Notes under the pieces: generated by a model
Told to the model about the DNA's origin: nothing
The model's input: the letters and a program-made list of their open reading frames with translations, nothing else
The model's database searches: none
Made by a program: the position numbers and the translations under genes
Assembly (NCBI GenBank): GCA_963682175.1
Contig: OY821779.1
Coordinates: 1,934,501 to 1,998,500, forward strand
Origin: Triglochin maritima
Lineage: Eukaryota > Streptophyta > Magnoliopsida > Alismatales > Juncaginaceae
Length of the DNA stretch: 64,000 nucleotides
Reading direction: 5' to 3'
Shown: positions 11,282-27,910 of the stretch, in pieces
How positions within the stretch are numbered: position 1 is the first letter of the stretch
Layout of the letters: each line of letters opens with the position of its first letter

Positions 11282-11869
11282 GGGTCCGTTAGGCAACATA
11301 TTCTTAGATAGGATTCTTGTGAGAATCAAGATTTTAAGTGGAAATGTAAGAATCATGATTTCTAAAAGAAACAAAATTTGTTTAGATGGAATAAATTCTT
11401 GTTCATGATTCTAAATGTTAAAATGATCAATATGTCTCTAGATTTAAATTTATATTGTTAGATTACTATTGTAATATATGAATTTTTTACTAAGGTAGAA
11501 TATTTATGGTTCAATGTCAATAACAATTATATGTTTTTAATATTAAAAATTATCATAAAATATAATATATATGATTCTAATAAATCTAATAAATATCACA
11601 AAATATTAGATTCTAATTAGAATTTATCGAATAAAAGTATTAAAATACGATATGATAGATACAACTGAAGGTAATATGATAAATGTCATTCTAGAATTTG
11701 GATTCTTGGAAGAAGCTATAAAAATTCGGTTTCTTCGTTCTATACTAATTCTTTGTTAGGAATCGAAAGATTCTTACAGAAATCTGAAAATTGATTTTTT
11801 GTTTGTGAAGCACATTTGAATTCTTACCGGTTCATTCTGGAATCTAAGAATCTGTTGCCAAACGGTACA
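11282..11869. mobile_element. Tourist-like MITE (588 bp) with TAA target duplication
   Basis: The left end GGGTCCGTTAGGCAAC and the reverse complement of the right end, TGTACCGTTTGGCAAC, form inverted repeats that continue into (a/c)a(t/g)attcttaga. TAA flanks both sides (11279-11281 and 11870-11872), as expected for PIF/Harbinger-type MITEs. Non-coding; the ORF inside is not protein-like. Confidence 0.75.
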
Positions 11870-12070
11870 TAATTGATTTTCACCTTAACCTACTCCAAGT
11901 TAACCAGGAATTCTTAGGAAACAAAAATTAGAAATCTCTTGATTTTGCCGCAAGTAGGTGATTTTCAACACACCGAACGAATCATTTGTCTCTAGGTAAC
12001 TTTGGTTTTGTTTGCTTTGGTTAACGGCAAACTGAGATGTAGGTTAGTTTTGGTGAAAATTGGGGCCAAG

Positions 12071-12490
12071 GAGCAAATAGAAAACTTGAGGTAAATAATT
12101 TGTACAAACTCATGCAATGGTATTTCAGAAAAATCAACATTTCCAGTCAACAGAGTTAGCAAAAGGGAGAGACCCATTAGTTTGGGGTGTGAAGAAAGCA
12201 ACAGCAAAAGGGGCAAATAGAAAACTTGGGGTAAATAATTTGAACAAACTCATGCAATGGTATTTCAGAAAAATCAACATTTCCAGTTAACAGAGTTAGC
12301 AAAAGAGAGAGACCCATTAGTTTGGGGTGTGAAGAAAGCAACAACAAAAGGAGAAAATAGAAAACTTGGGGTAAATAATTTGTACAAACTCATGCAATGG
12401 TATTTCAGAAAAATCAACGTTTCCAGTTAACAGAGTTAGCAAAAGAGAGAGACCCATTAGTTTGGGGTGTGAAGAAAGCAACAGCAAAAG
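12071..12490. repeat. 140-bp tandem repeat, three copies
   Basis: Units 12071-12210, 12211-12350 and 12351-12490 are nearly identical, each from (g)gcaaatagaaaactt through gtgtgaagaaagcaacagc. Few substitutions separate them, so the expansion is recent or homogenised. It lies about 400 bp downstream of the RPS6 stop codon. Confidence 0.9.
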
Positions 12491-12886
12491 AACATATACC
12501 TAGACTAATACCACATCGGAACATTTTCTTGACCACTAGCACATTCCTCAGTAATCACAAGATAAAAGACAATATAGAATTGAATATTTAAGCTAGTAGA
12601 GCTGAAAAGAATTAGATGAATCAGTATCACAACCAAAATAATAGCCACTGGAAAACTACCACAAACTTGTATTATGTTTTGACAAAACCCACTAGGAAAT
12701 AAATTGAAGTTCTAACATGGATCACAAAAAATAAGAACATAAATCCCTAACAGAACGTGACTTCAAAAGTTCGGAACTGAAAATGCATAAACGATCAAAA
12801 CGATAAATAGCAATGACGGTTCAACTCATCGAACAAAATCACGACAACTTCACGTTTGTAGTCTGGACAGACTATGTGGTGGTAGT

Positions 12887-15421
<2,535 letters not shown>

Positions 15422-15526
15422 GTTGGAGTCGGATCAGGTGGTGGAAGAGCCAATCTCGCTTGCCTTCTCCTTCGCCTCGCTATCCAACGCGAACAAGGAA
15501 AGGGCGACGAGGGTTTGCTCTCGTGC

Positions 15527-15634
15527 TTTTATACTGAGGAGACTAGGGTTTTACGGCTTCGGGTGTTCTCCGCCGTTGGATCGGGATTGGGGGAGATTGA
15601 TTGTTCGTGGGCTTTGGGTTGGGCTCTGTGGGCT
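15527..15634 (-). promoter_or_regulatory. RPS6 promoter: TATA, telo-box and three site II motifs
   Basis: Read on the minus strand: TATAAAA at 15527-15533, about 106 bp from the start codon; a telo-box AAACCCTA at 15544-15551; and three site II-type motifs (AGCCCA, i.e. TGGGCT on plus) at 15608-15613, 15620-15625 and 15629-15634. Telo-box plus site II is the established layout of plant ribosomal protein promoters. Confidence 0.75.
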
Positions 15635-15819
15635 TAGAAGGGATGGTTTGTTCCTTTCTCGACCCAATTGTTTTTTATGAAGGAATTTGGTTGTTTTGCT
15701 TTTCGCTTTCTTTTGGAGTCAAATAGAACTAAAAAAATTAAGTCCATGTTTTTAGTTATCTAACTTTCACTCATTCATGTGAAGAAAATCTCTCGTAACA
15801 AAAGCCTAGCTATTAGGAG

Positions 15820-16081
15820 TAGGGGTGAGCTTCGGTCCGGGACCAGACCAGACCAGAGATCGAAATTTTTGGAAGCCCGGACCGAAGACCCGACCGAATA
15901 AATTCGGTTCGGTTGGGTTCGGTCCGGTCCAGTTCGGTCAAAAACTCGAATTTAACCCTTAAAATTTCGGTCTTTGACCGGACCGGACCGAAATGTCGTG
16001 GTCTCCCGGATCGAAGACCGGTACGAAAAAGTTCAGTCCGGTCCCGGACACCCGGATCGAACCAATTTTTGCTCACCCCTG
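15820..16081. mobile_element. hAT-type MITE, CCGGT family, copy 2 (262 bp)
   Basis: Ends TAGGGGTGAGC and, reverse complemented, CAGGGGTGAGC. Flanks attaggag (15812-15819) and attaagag (16082-16089) match at 7 of 8 bases. The core is CGGTCC/GGACCG-rich as in copies at 2595 and 37671. Confidence 0.85.
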
Positions 16082-16567
16082 ATTAAGAGTGTTTTTCCCC
16101 CAAAGAGTGATTAGGAGTCTTGGATGTGACTTGAGATCACGAGAACAAGGTGTCTACATTATCAAACGTCAGTTTATTGGACGAGTGTTTTTGGTCGTAG
16201 GCAACATGGGCATCAGTCTGGACCAAGATGTTGGGCAACATCAGGTGTCACTGTAGCAATTAGGATCGAGTAAAATTTGTTCCGGACTGAAATTTCAGAT
16301 CGTACCGAACCAATCGATCTGAACCAGATCACACATATCAGGATTTGTCGAATCTTATGTCTTGAATTTTTAGTTATCTAACTTTCAGTCACTCTGATTG
16401 GGATTTTAGTCAGTCTTAGTCGGTTCGGTTTGGTTTAGGGATTTTTCTTGAGTTTGGACTGAATTTTTTATATTTTTTGTGTTTTCCCAATATTAGTGTT
16501 TTTAGCCTAAGTTTTTTATTATATGCTTTTAAAATTTCAACGAATTTGCACGAGTGCCTTTTGAAAA
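16082..16567. other. Gene-free interval between two transposons
   Basis: No gene. A ~30 bp motif, tttttagttatctaacttt, occurs at about 15748 and again at about 16367, so a local duplication may have preceded the MITE insertion between them. Confidence 0.4.
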
Positions 16568-16630
16568 GGGAACTACTATTCGTCGCCGGAAAACTAATTA
16601 AATCGCCCCAAAAATGACCTTTTTGCCCCT
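16568..16630 (+). repeat. Left terminal inverted repeat of copy A
   Basis: Begins gggaactactattcgtcgcc and ends ttttgcccct. It matches the reverse complement of 22686-22748 along its length with scattered changes. Confidence 0.85.
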
Positions 16631-16721
16631 AACAAATCAATTAATACTGATTTCGTCCCGTGTCTTTAAACAAGGTGTTTGACTCAGTTTTACTCACATT
16701 CCCAGTACAAACACCACGAAA

Positions 16722-19664
16722 ATGTCCGGCGAAGCACCAGAATCCGGCGAGGTAACGGGGGCGGAATTTTTTTTCCGACTCGGGCGTCTGGCTAGGCCGC
16801 CTCCACATAGGTGGAGGCGTCTGGCTAAACCGCCTCCACCTAAGTGGAGGCGGTTTAGACAGACGCCTCCACCTAGCTGGAGGCGGCTTAGATGCACGCC
16901 TACACCATGGTGGAGGCGTCTGTCTAACACGCCTCCACCTATGTGGAGGCGTGTTAGGCAGCCGCCTCCACCGGCCTAGCCAGCCGCCCGTTTTTTTTTG
17001 TTTTTTTTTATTTTTTGTTAAATTCAAAATTTTCAGGTTCCGTTGCAAGATTTCGATGGTGATGGAGTAGATTACAGTGAGCTTTTTGACAGTAAAGAAA
17101 TATTTACAACAATCGAGGAATGTTGTAAATGGGCGAAACAACTTGCGATAGGAGCCGGATTTTTTTTGGTTATATCATCGTACAAACCAAAAGCAGATAA
17201 CCGGATGGATTGTTACCTCAGATGCGATCGCAGACGTGAGATGAGTTTTCGTGATACGAGTATTGCACTGCGAAAGAATACGAAAAGAAAAGGTTGCGGT
17301 TGTCGGTTTTTGGTAAAAGTGGTGGAGCGACGAGATCGTGATGGATGGGTTATTGTTTCTAGTAGCATGTTTGGGCAGCACAACCACCCATTGGCAGTTT
17401 ATTCAGAGGGTCACCGACATGTCAGCGGACTTAGTGCTGGGGCAAAGCAAATTGTTCGGGATATGACAGAGGCACAAGCAAGGCCCCGTAACATTTTGTT
17501 GGCGGTAAAGAAGAAATTTTCGGACGATAATCCTAATCAAATGCACATTTACAACTTCAGAGAGTACATGAGGAGGACGAAATCTGAAGACAGGAATCCT
17601 GCGCAGCAGTTTCTCAGAGAGGCAGTGCAGCATAAGTATTTGCATTGGATTGTGGCAGATGAAGAAACTAATGTCTTGACTCACGCATTTTTGGCACATC
17701 CGACTTCAGTTCAGTTGTTGCGTACATACCCATTCGTGATCTGTATGGATTCGACGTATAAGACGAACAAGTACAAGATGCCTTTGTTTGAGATGGTTGG
17801 GGTTACTCCAACAAATATGAATTTCCTCGTCGGATATGCGATTTTGCAGGATGAGACCGAGTCTAGTTACCGATTGGTGTTGGAGAGGTTGCGAGATCTG
17901 TTATTGGATATTGTTAGCCCGACAGCAATAATTACGGACCGGGAGATGGGTCTGATGCGACCAGTGGCAGAGGTTTTTCCTGAGTCAGCTCATTTACTAT
18001 GCACCTGGCATATCAACAAAGACGTGTACAACTACGCATACCACGTATTCGGCAAAGAGAAGCAGCTTGCAGAGAGTTTTAGACGTGGAAGATGGAGGAG
18101 AGTCATGCTTTCTGATTCACAGACGGATTATGATAGAGCAGTCCGTAATCTGAAGGATTCTTACAGTTCCTGGCCAGTGCTGACGAAGTATGTGGAAGAC
18201 ACGTGGTTGGTGCATAAGGAAAAATTCGTGTTGAATTGGACGAATCAAGTTCTTCATTTCAGCAACACTACGAACTGCAGGGTGGAAAGTGCACATTCGG
18301 CTCTGAAAGAGTGGATCACTACATCGACTGCCGCTCTCGACACTCTTTTTGACCGCGTGAACTCGTCTATTGAAATGCAGCTGACAAATATTCGGAACTT
18401 TCTTGAAGATTCGAGACGTCAAAATTTGGCACATTACATAGGTCATCTGTTTCAGCATATAAATGGCCGAGTTTCGCATCACTGCTTGTCGTTAATGACT
18501 CAGGAGTTGAAGAGAATGCAGGACTTAAGTGATGAAATTGAATATCGTTGTGGGTGTGCTTTCCTGACAACACATGGGATTCCTTGTGCCTGTACCATGT
18601 ACGAGTGTTTCGCGTCAGGTGATAGAATTTATTTAAAGCAGATTCATCCATTCTGGAAAACACTTGTTATCGGAGAAGGAGTCCAGATGTCAGAGTTTGT
18701 TGATCAGTCAGCACAAGACACCGAGCATTTTCGGAAGCTAGTGGATGAGATCTCGCAGAGCGATCCTGCAGTAATTCGTAGTGCCTCTCGTATTTTATAC
18801 GAACAGTTACACCCCGATCAGTCGAACTATGGAGAACCCGAAGAAAATACTAAGGTACGAGGTCGACCTAGGGGAAAGTCGACACGTCGGGACCCGAGTG
18901 CCTTCGAGTATGCTGAGCGAGGTCGTGGTCGGTCTGGCAGTAGTGGGAGCAGGGGTCGTGGTCGGTCTGGCAGTAGTGGGAGCAGGGGTCGTCGGTCTAA
19001 TTCGTCTCGATCGTCCTTGAATACGGGCACAGTATCTTCTGGTATGTCGATATCTTTGTTGTTATGTTATTTAATATATATTAGTAATCTAAATGGGGTT
19101 GAATATATTATCTCCTAATTTTGTTGTTTTAATGAATTGTTATTTACCTATCAGGAAATCATTTTGCCATTTCTGCATAGGTGGAATGACGTACGTGCTG
19201 ATGGCAACTGTGGATTTCGATGTGTTGCCGATGTCTTTCATGGTGGTCAGGAGAACTGGTCGTACGCCCGTCGTGCGATTTCTAATGAGATAGGTGCACA
19301 TCCTATTTATGAGACAGTCTATTTCGGCCATGTGAGAGAGGCTCGTCAACGAATTGATTGGGGCGGGGGAGGTTGTGGCGAGGATCATTATATGGAGGTT
19401 TGGTCCGACTTGTTTCCTATTGCGAATTTTTACAAGTGCGCGGTCATGTATTTCGCAGTGGGAACGGATGGTTCGTTGTTCCCGTGTCTTACTGTTCTTC
19501 CCTGGGAGTGTCCCTCTACCATGACGAGGCCTGTCAGAGAGTTGGTCATTGCTCATTTAGGGAGTTACGCTCATTTTATTCGTTTGGAATTACTTGATGA
19601 TTTCCCAGTACCTCCTATAGCGACCTTATGGTATCAAATGCGAGATGAGAGCGTTGTTGGATGA
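16722..19664 (+). CDS. Mutator-like transposase spliced to an OTU cysteine protease domain
   Basis: Likely exons are 16722-16751 (MSGEAPESGE), 17037-19031 and 19155-19664, in phase throughout, giving about 844 residues. The N-terminal part has a zinc-binding DNA-binding region (CDRRRE ... CGCRFLVKVVER ... WVIVSSSMFGQHNHP). The MULE catalytic core follows, with Asp near residue 248 (CMDSTY), Asp near 311 (ITDREMG, then CTWHI) and Glu near 427 (RVESAHSALK). A SWIM-type zinc motif (CGCAFLTTHGIPCAC) comes next, then an Arg/Gly/Ser-rich linker with a duplicated RGRSGSSGSRGR block. The OTU domain has catalytic Cys in RADGNCGFRCVAD and a candidate His in YAHFIRLEL. The frame is uninterrupted. If the stronger donor at 19042 (GTATGT) is used instead, the frame closes soon after the junction and no OTU is made. 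Confidence 0.85.
16781..16990. repeat. GC-rich palindrome array in transposase intron 1 of copy A
   Basis: At least five palindromic units such as GCCTCCACATAGGTGGAGGC, joined by GTCTGGCTA/TTAGACAGAC-like spacers. It lies between the GTAACG donor at 16752 and the TTTCAG acceptor at 17036, so transcripts would carry it only before splicing. Both strands are open in places, as expected from the repeat. Confidence 0.85.
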
Positions 19665-19990
19665 GAGGATCAGTACCAAAGTAGGATGGAGTATTGGAAC
19701 CGGTTACGTTGATTGTAATTTGTAATGTTTTGTAATGTATAATATATCGTGTATTTCTACTTATATCGTGTTGTTTTTTTACCGTATTTTAAATTTAAAT
19801 ATTATTTCATATCTAAAGAAATAAGTTGAAAATCTTTTCGTGAAAAATAAATATTAAAAAATACGATAGTCAAAGAAATATGTAGAAGATATGTTCGTCA
19901 GAAATAAATAATAAGAGTACACAAATAAACATAAGCATATACCAACAAATGTACTAACAGTGCAACAAAACGAAAGTAAAAGCAAGACAA
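19665..19990. other. Shared 3' region between the two convergent genes of copy A
   Basis: AT-rich sequence between the OTU stop and the PMD stop, probably holding both 3' UTRs and polyadenylation signals. No gene. Confidence 0.5.
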
Positions 19991-22601
19991 CTACAGCTCA
20001 GCATCTGAATCATGGTCTGCAATGCCCAACTGGCTGTTCCAATCCTCGATCAGGCGATCCCAATCTGTACATGCAAGTCTCGTCGCCTCACTCGGCATGA
20101 CGTCTCTCTCGCAAGAACGGTTGCGTACACTGTATCGCCCTACTCATCCACTGTATGTAAAATAAAAATTAGCGTACAATAACAAAATATACTTTACAAT
20201 TAAATATAAAATTAGATAAACTTACCGCATCGGCACATGTCCTATCCAGTGCTCTCTCCGGTCTCGGAATGATACCGCGTACGAGTAGTGGATGTGAGCA
20301 CCTACCGAACCACTGCAAATAATCTGGAGCACAAGTGGAGGGGTCGCGGCTACGACTCAGATCGGCCAGGTGTAGTCGTCCTAGTCTCGGAAATGTCCTC
20401 CAAACCGATTCCGCAGACGAAACGCTGTGCCTGACGTCGTACATCGTGGCAGTCGCAGACCGTACTGCATGCTCGGGCGTCGGAATGTCAACCGGGATCA
20501 CCTGAACGTAGCCTAACTGACGTAACACGCGATCAGGTATATAAGGCTCTGTGATATCCCTATAACGAATAATGCCGGCAAATGTAGTCCTCGGCACAGC
20601 TACAGCAGGATCGGGACCGTACGGTAACCACTCCAACTAAACGTTTATACGTTAATAATAATAAAATTAAATTTAACTAAACGTGAATGATATATACATC
20701 ATATACCTGCGATGCCGTCATCTGATCTAGCCGTCTACGAATAGAAAGAAGTCGACTCTCGCTCTTATCCTCCGCCCGGACAGCCAACATACGCGAACGA
20801 GGATGGCCACGCTCAACAATCTTCCGCTCACGATGGGGGCGGAAAGCAGGAAAATACTCATATATCCAAGCCTGCAGCAGTGTAAGACAACCCGTAATCT
20901 GACCACAATCAGCGCGACTGGATATGCCCAGCTGGCGATACAGATATGCCAACGTCGCCGACCCCTATGAGTAATCAGCAATGGTATCTGGGTCCCTCGC
21001 CTCCAATAAGTCGCGTGGTCTCAGTCTGGAACCGCTCTTGTCGAGAAACAATACGCAGCCTAGCAGTAAGAAGAAATAAGCAGTCATCTGCGTATCCTCA
21101 GTCCGTGGTGGTCGCCCCCGTCTGCAACACTCGTCCACAGCGTCGATACTAACACCACCGCCACTCCAGAATGAGCTATCCCGCCCAAGACCCTCCAGGC
21201 TGACACCCAGCAACTCAGATACATATAACTTCAGCTCAGATGTCGGCGCCTGCGCACTGACCATGGGCCCCTCAACAGGAATGTGCAGAATCTGAAAGAC
21301 GTCATGCAACATGATCGTCATCTCTCCGAACGGTAAGTGGAAAGTGTTGGTGTCAGGCTGCCACCGCTCCACGAATGCCGAAATCAACGGCATGTCGATG
21401 CAGGAAAACATGCTGTACGGCAAGTGACCCAATCCACTGTCGACCACGGTCGCCGTCATATCCTCAGTCATCACTGAACGCCATGCCTGCAATGTCGTAC
21501 AGGCTCTGTGCCGATTATGGCACTTCAAAACCTTCCGTTCCTCGTCATCCCAGATGCGTCTGGCGACGTGGCCTCCGAAACTCGGAATGACGCTGCCATC
21601 TACAGGACCACCGGGAATAATATCCGTGACGATCCAAGACTCGTCATCACCCCTCTTCTTCTTTTGAGCTCGGGCGTCTGCAGTGCACGAACTCGAATCA
21701 CCGGTCACAAACCGGCCACCTCGATCCTTCCTAATGACTCACTCAGCTGAAGGACCACCGTGTCGCCCCCGTCCTCGACCGGACTGATGTACCGCCTCCT
21801 CCTGTGGCCCCAAGTCGTATCGGCCCCCATCGTCACTGTCGTCGTGACTCCTCGCCTCATCTGAATCATCCTCGTCGTCGAAAGACTCTCCAGGTGTCTG
21901 ACGACGACGTAACAGATCTCTCTCTCTCCTAACTGAAGCAGAAAGACCACGTGTACGTGGATGACGAGGACCTGACTCGTCTGCTATACTACGTACCGGG
22001 CGTAAGGGAATTGATTTCCCTTTTCCTCCACGGTAACCCGATGACTATTAATTCAATTTAAAAATACAAATTTATTAATGATTTTACTATAATAATTAAA
22101 CTAATTTTTAACTTAATAATCGATTTATTTAGCAATTATCACAATTAATCAATAATCTGTTACTAAAATCGTACACAACTAATTACTAACATAATAATCA
22201 ATTTATTTATTAATTAACACATTTTATAATTAATAAACGATTATCTAAACTAATTTAACTCATTATTAACATAATATTCACTTTATTTAAATTTTATCAC
22301 AATTTATAATCAATTTAAAAACAAATTAAAAAAAATCCAGGCGTCTGCGGGAGACGCCTACCCTACGTGGTAGGCGTCTGCCGGAGACGCCTGCCCTACG
22401 TGGGAGACGTCTCCCGCAGACGTCTGTGCCATGGGGGGGGGAGGCGGTTCCCGCGACCGCCCGATCGTTGGGTCGGGCGGATCCCGCGGTCGCCCGACTC
22501 AAAAAAAAAAATTTTAAAAATTAATTGAAATTAACAAGGTGATTTACCAGATGTGAGTAGTCCGGGGTGTCCGCTGGCTCTTTCCCTGGCCTCCGAGACA
22601 T
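19991..22601 (-). pseudogene. Plant mobile domain (PMD/MAIN-like) gene, inactivated
   Basis: Minus strand. Exon 1 is 22548-22601 (MSRRPGKEPADTPDYSHL, then GTAAAT); exon 2 is 20707-22044; exon 3 is 20226-20636; the last exon runs from about 20154 to 19991. Exon 2 opens with a basic then acidic region (SSGYRGGKGKSIPL ... ESFDDEDDSDEARSHDD) and then the PMD fold (LISAFVERWQPDTNTFHLPF, GEMTIMLHDVFQILHIPVEG, LAYLYRQLGISSRADCGQIT). PMD proteins occur both as host genes (MAIN/MAIL, gene silencing and genome stability) and inside plant transposons. Lesions: TGA at 21739-21741, where copy B has TGG; TAG at about 20967, where the family has Trp (YS-W-GSATLAYLY); and a frame change in the last exon, where the natural ending IEDWNSQLGIADHDSDAEL is in another frame. 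A truncated protein from the internal ATG at 21708 cannot be excluded. Confidence 0.8.
22337..22500. repeat. GC-rich palindrome array in PMD intron 1 of copy A
   Basis: Repeated (A)GGCGTCTGC(C/G)GGAGACGCC units with CCCTACGTGG centres, followed by GACCGCCCGATC/GGTCGGGCGG pairs. It lies inside the intron between 22547 and 22045. Confidence 0.85.
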
Positions 22602-22685
22602 CCTATTTGGTGAATAAAAGTGTGATATGAAGAGAAAGTTGTGTTAAAAGTGTGAAATGAGGAGTTATATTAGTAGAAAGTGTAG

Positions 22686-22748
22686 AGGGGCAAAATGGTA
22701 ATCTTACGGGCGATTTAAGTAGTTTTACGGCGACGAATAGCAGTTCAG
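22686..22748 (-). repeat. Right terminal inverted repeat of copy A
   Basis: The reverse complement begins ctgaactgctattcgtcgcc and ends attttgcccct, pairing with the left repeat. Confidence 0.85.
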
Positions 22749-22756
22749 TTTGAAAA

Positions 22757-24712
22757 TTTAACCATAGATTGGTTTGGTTGTAAGAAGTTTTGAATTCCAC
22801 TTGCGTGATTTTTTATTTTTCTTTATATAATGCAAGTGAGAGAAGATTTTATCTCATAAAACTCAATTTTACATATGTTTTTTTTACTTTTATTGTAAAA
22901 CAATCACCCCAAACTTATATCATAATTTCAAATCCAAAGTTCATTAAATTTTCCACACAACCATGATACCACAATCCAAACAACCTTTGAAAAACAGAGA
23001 GAATTGTTTAGACTTTAGAGTGTGGGGTTCTTTAATTTAATAATACTCGTTGTGCACCCTAGTTGGTTTAAATATTAGTTGAGTGGTAATTTACGTTAAT
23101 AATTAAAATTAACTCCAAAATCAATTACCAAAACAAAAAATTGATTGGGAAATCCTTGTGTTAATCAATTGTTTGACCTAGAAGTTTTGAAACGTAGACC
23201 GATACATGAAGCAATGAAGGGAATCTGGAGTTGCAGTCTTCGGTCAAAAAAGGACAGCAACAGGCTGTCGAGAGTCTTTTTCTTTTTGCGGGGAAGAAGG
23301 AAAGCATCCACGGCTTGGCTGCCTTTCTTCTTCCTTTTCCAAACTGGCAAACAACAGAAGATACACACGGGCCACTCCTGCCAACTCACCACCGCCCACC
23401 ACGTCTCCCGTCACCTCCTCCTCCTCCTCCTCCTTCTCCTCCTCCTCCTCTCCTTTCCAACCATCACCCAACCCACCTCCTCTTCTCCTCCACTCTTAGG
23501 TTTTTTTTTCAACGCAACAAAAAAAGAAATGGACTAATTGCACATCAACCCCTCGAGAAATTCAGAACTAATTATCATCCTCTATTTATTTGTTTTCTTT
23601 ATGACGTGTTGGATGCAATAGATAATAGGATGGTTATGACTACGGTCACCCTAAAAAGTCACAATATTGCAATCTCTAATATCAAACCTGAGATTTTAAA
23701 CCTCAAGGTTGCTTAGAGCAACAATTTTAGGTGATGTCACGAACATCCTTAACACAAATACACACCATTATACTAGGTGCTTGCTGACGAGTTTGTCGCC
23801 TTCGATCTAAATAAGAAGTTTACACTCATCTTTTCGTTCACCTTGTTCATATCTTCCTAACGTACATAGTGCCAGTGGTGGAGCCACACACAGGGCAGGT
23901 GGGGCACCTGTCCCACCCAGAATTTGGAAAAAAAAATCCAATTTTTTATTTTTATTCAATACCATAGATTTAGGTGTAGTATCTTGAAGTTTGTGGTATA
24001 ATTGTTTCGTTTAATTTGATATTTAGGAGGAGTAAAGATAATATTTTGACAACAATTGATTTTAGAGTCAATTTGATATGGTTTGGGAAGCTTCTTGCAT
24101 TTACGATTTTATAACAACCAAAATGAGATTGATTTTTTACCATTTAAAACAACTTATGGGTCTTCAACAAAGGAGCATTTGAAACAAATCCTTACTTCAT
24201 TATGATCCATTTCATATACTTCAATATCATTGTGAATCACATTTAATATAATTTCTTAATTCGGTTTTCCACATTAGGGAAAAGAACTAGTTCAATAATT
24301 CTTTTTCATTGTCGTTAATTAAATCATTGCTGGCAACCTAATTCTCTTTTATTGTTAATCCAAACATTTTCTCTTTATATCAATGAATAAATCTCCACCC
24401 ACGCGACTTAGATGTCTTGTACCTCCCAATACAAATATTTGACAAAAAAATTCAAAATTTACAAAACATCAAATTTTCGTTCACTTCTTTTTTATATATA
24501 TCATTAGATGAATCTATTTACTTGTATGACTTAGATGTTTCGTATTTCGACAGCGACAAATAGCGGAAAAGAAAACAAATTCAAATATACAAATCTACAA
24601 GGGGCTCCAACAAAACAAAAAGAAGTTAAAACCACCTCAACGGAACCCCAACCCACCCACCAACTATCCTCCACTTCCAATCACCCCCATCCTCTCTTCC
24701 TCCTCTCCTTCC
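22757..24712. other. Gene-free interval with a CT-rich microsatellite and a transposon remnant
   Basis: 23416-23456 is a (CTC/CCT)n tract that creates spurious open frames on both strands. About 23872-23935 (agtggtggagccac ... ggggcacctgtcccaccc) resembles the conserved end of a common plant hAT-like element (CAGTGGCGGAGCC), but no second end was found. Nothing else is recognisable. Confidence 0.4.

Positions 24713-27910
<3,198 letters not shown>

Larger units (their letters stand above)
16568..22748 (+). mobile_element. MULE family copy A: 6.2 kb element with transposase-OTU and PMD genes
   Basis: Terminal inverted repeats of about 63 bp (16568-16630 and 22686-22748) bound the element. The flanks carry tttgaaaa on both sides (16560-16567 and 22749-22756), eight bases of a probable 9-bp Mutator-type target duplication. 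The left half encodes a MULE transposase joined by splicing to an OTU protease domain (plus strand). The right half encodes a plant mobile domain protein on the minus strand, convergent with it; the two stop codons are about 330 bp apart. Each gene begins within 160 bp of its terminus with a very short exon, followed by an intron containing a GC palindrome array. Copies B and C in this window are deletion derivatives of the same family. Confidence 0.9.

Noticed and set aside
15813..16076. Open frame rich in Arg, Thr, Glu, Pro on the minus strand
   Set aside because: Lies wholly in the CCGGT-family MITE; a similar frame occurs in the copy at 37651-37926.
21705..21950. 81-codon minus-strand frame upstream of the PMD start
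   Set aside because: It is out of frame with the PMD text; the true PMD frame there reads through the acidic region.
23145..23716. Two overlapping open frames of 130 and 161 codons
   Set aside because: Driven by a CTC/CCT microsatellite and lacking domains; the minus strand is equally open.
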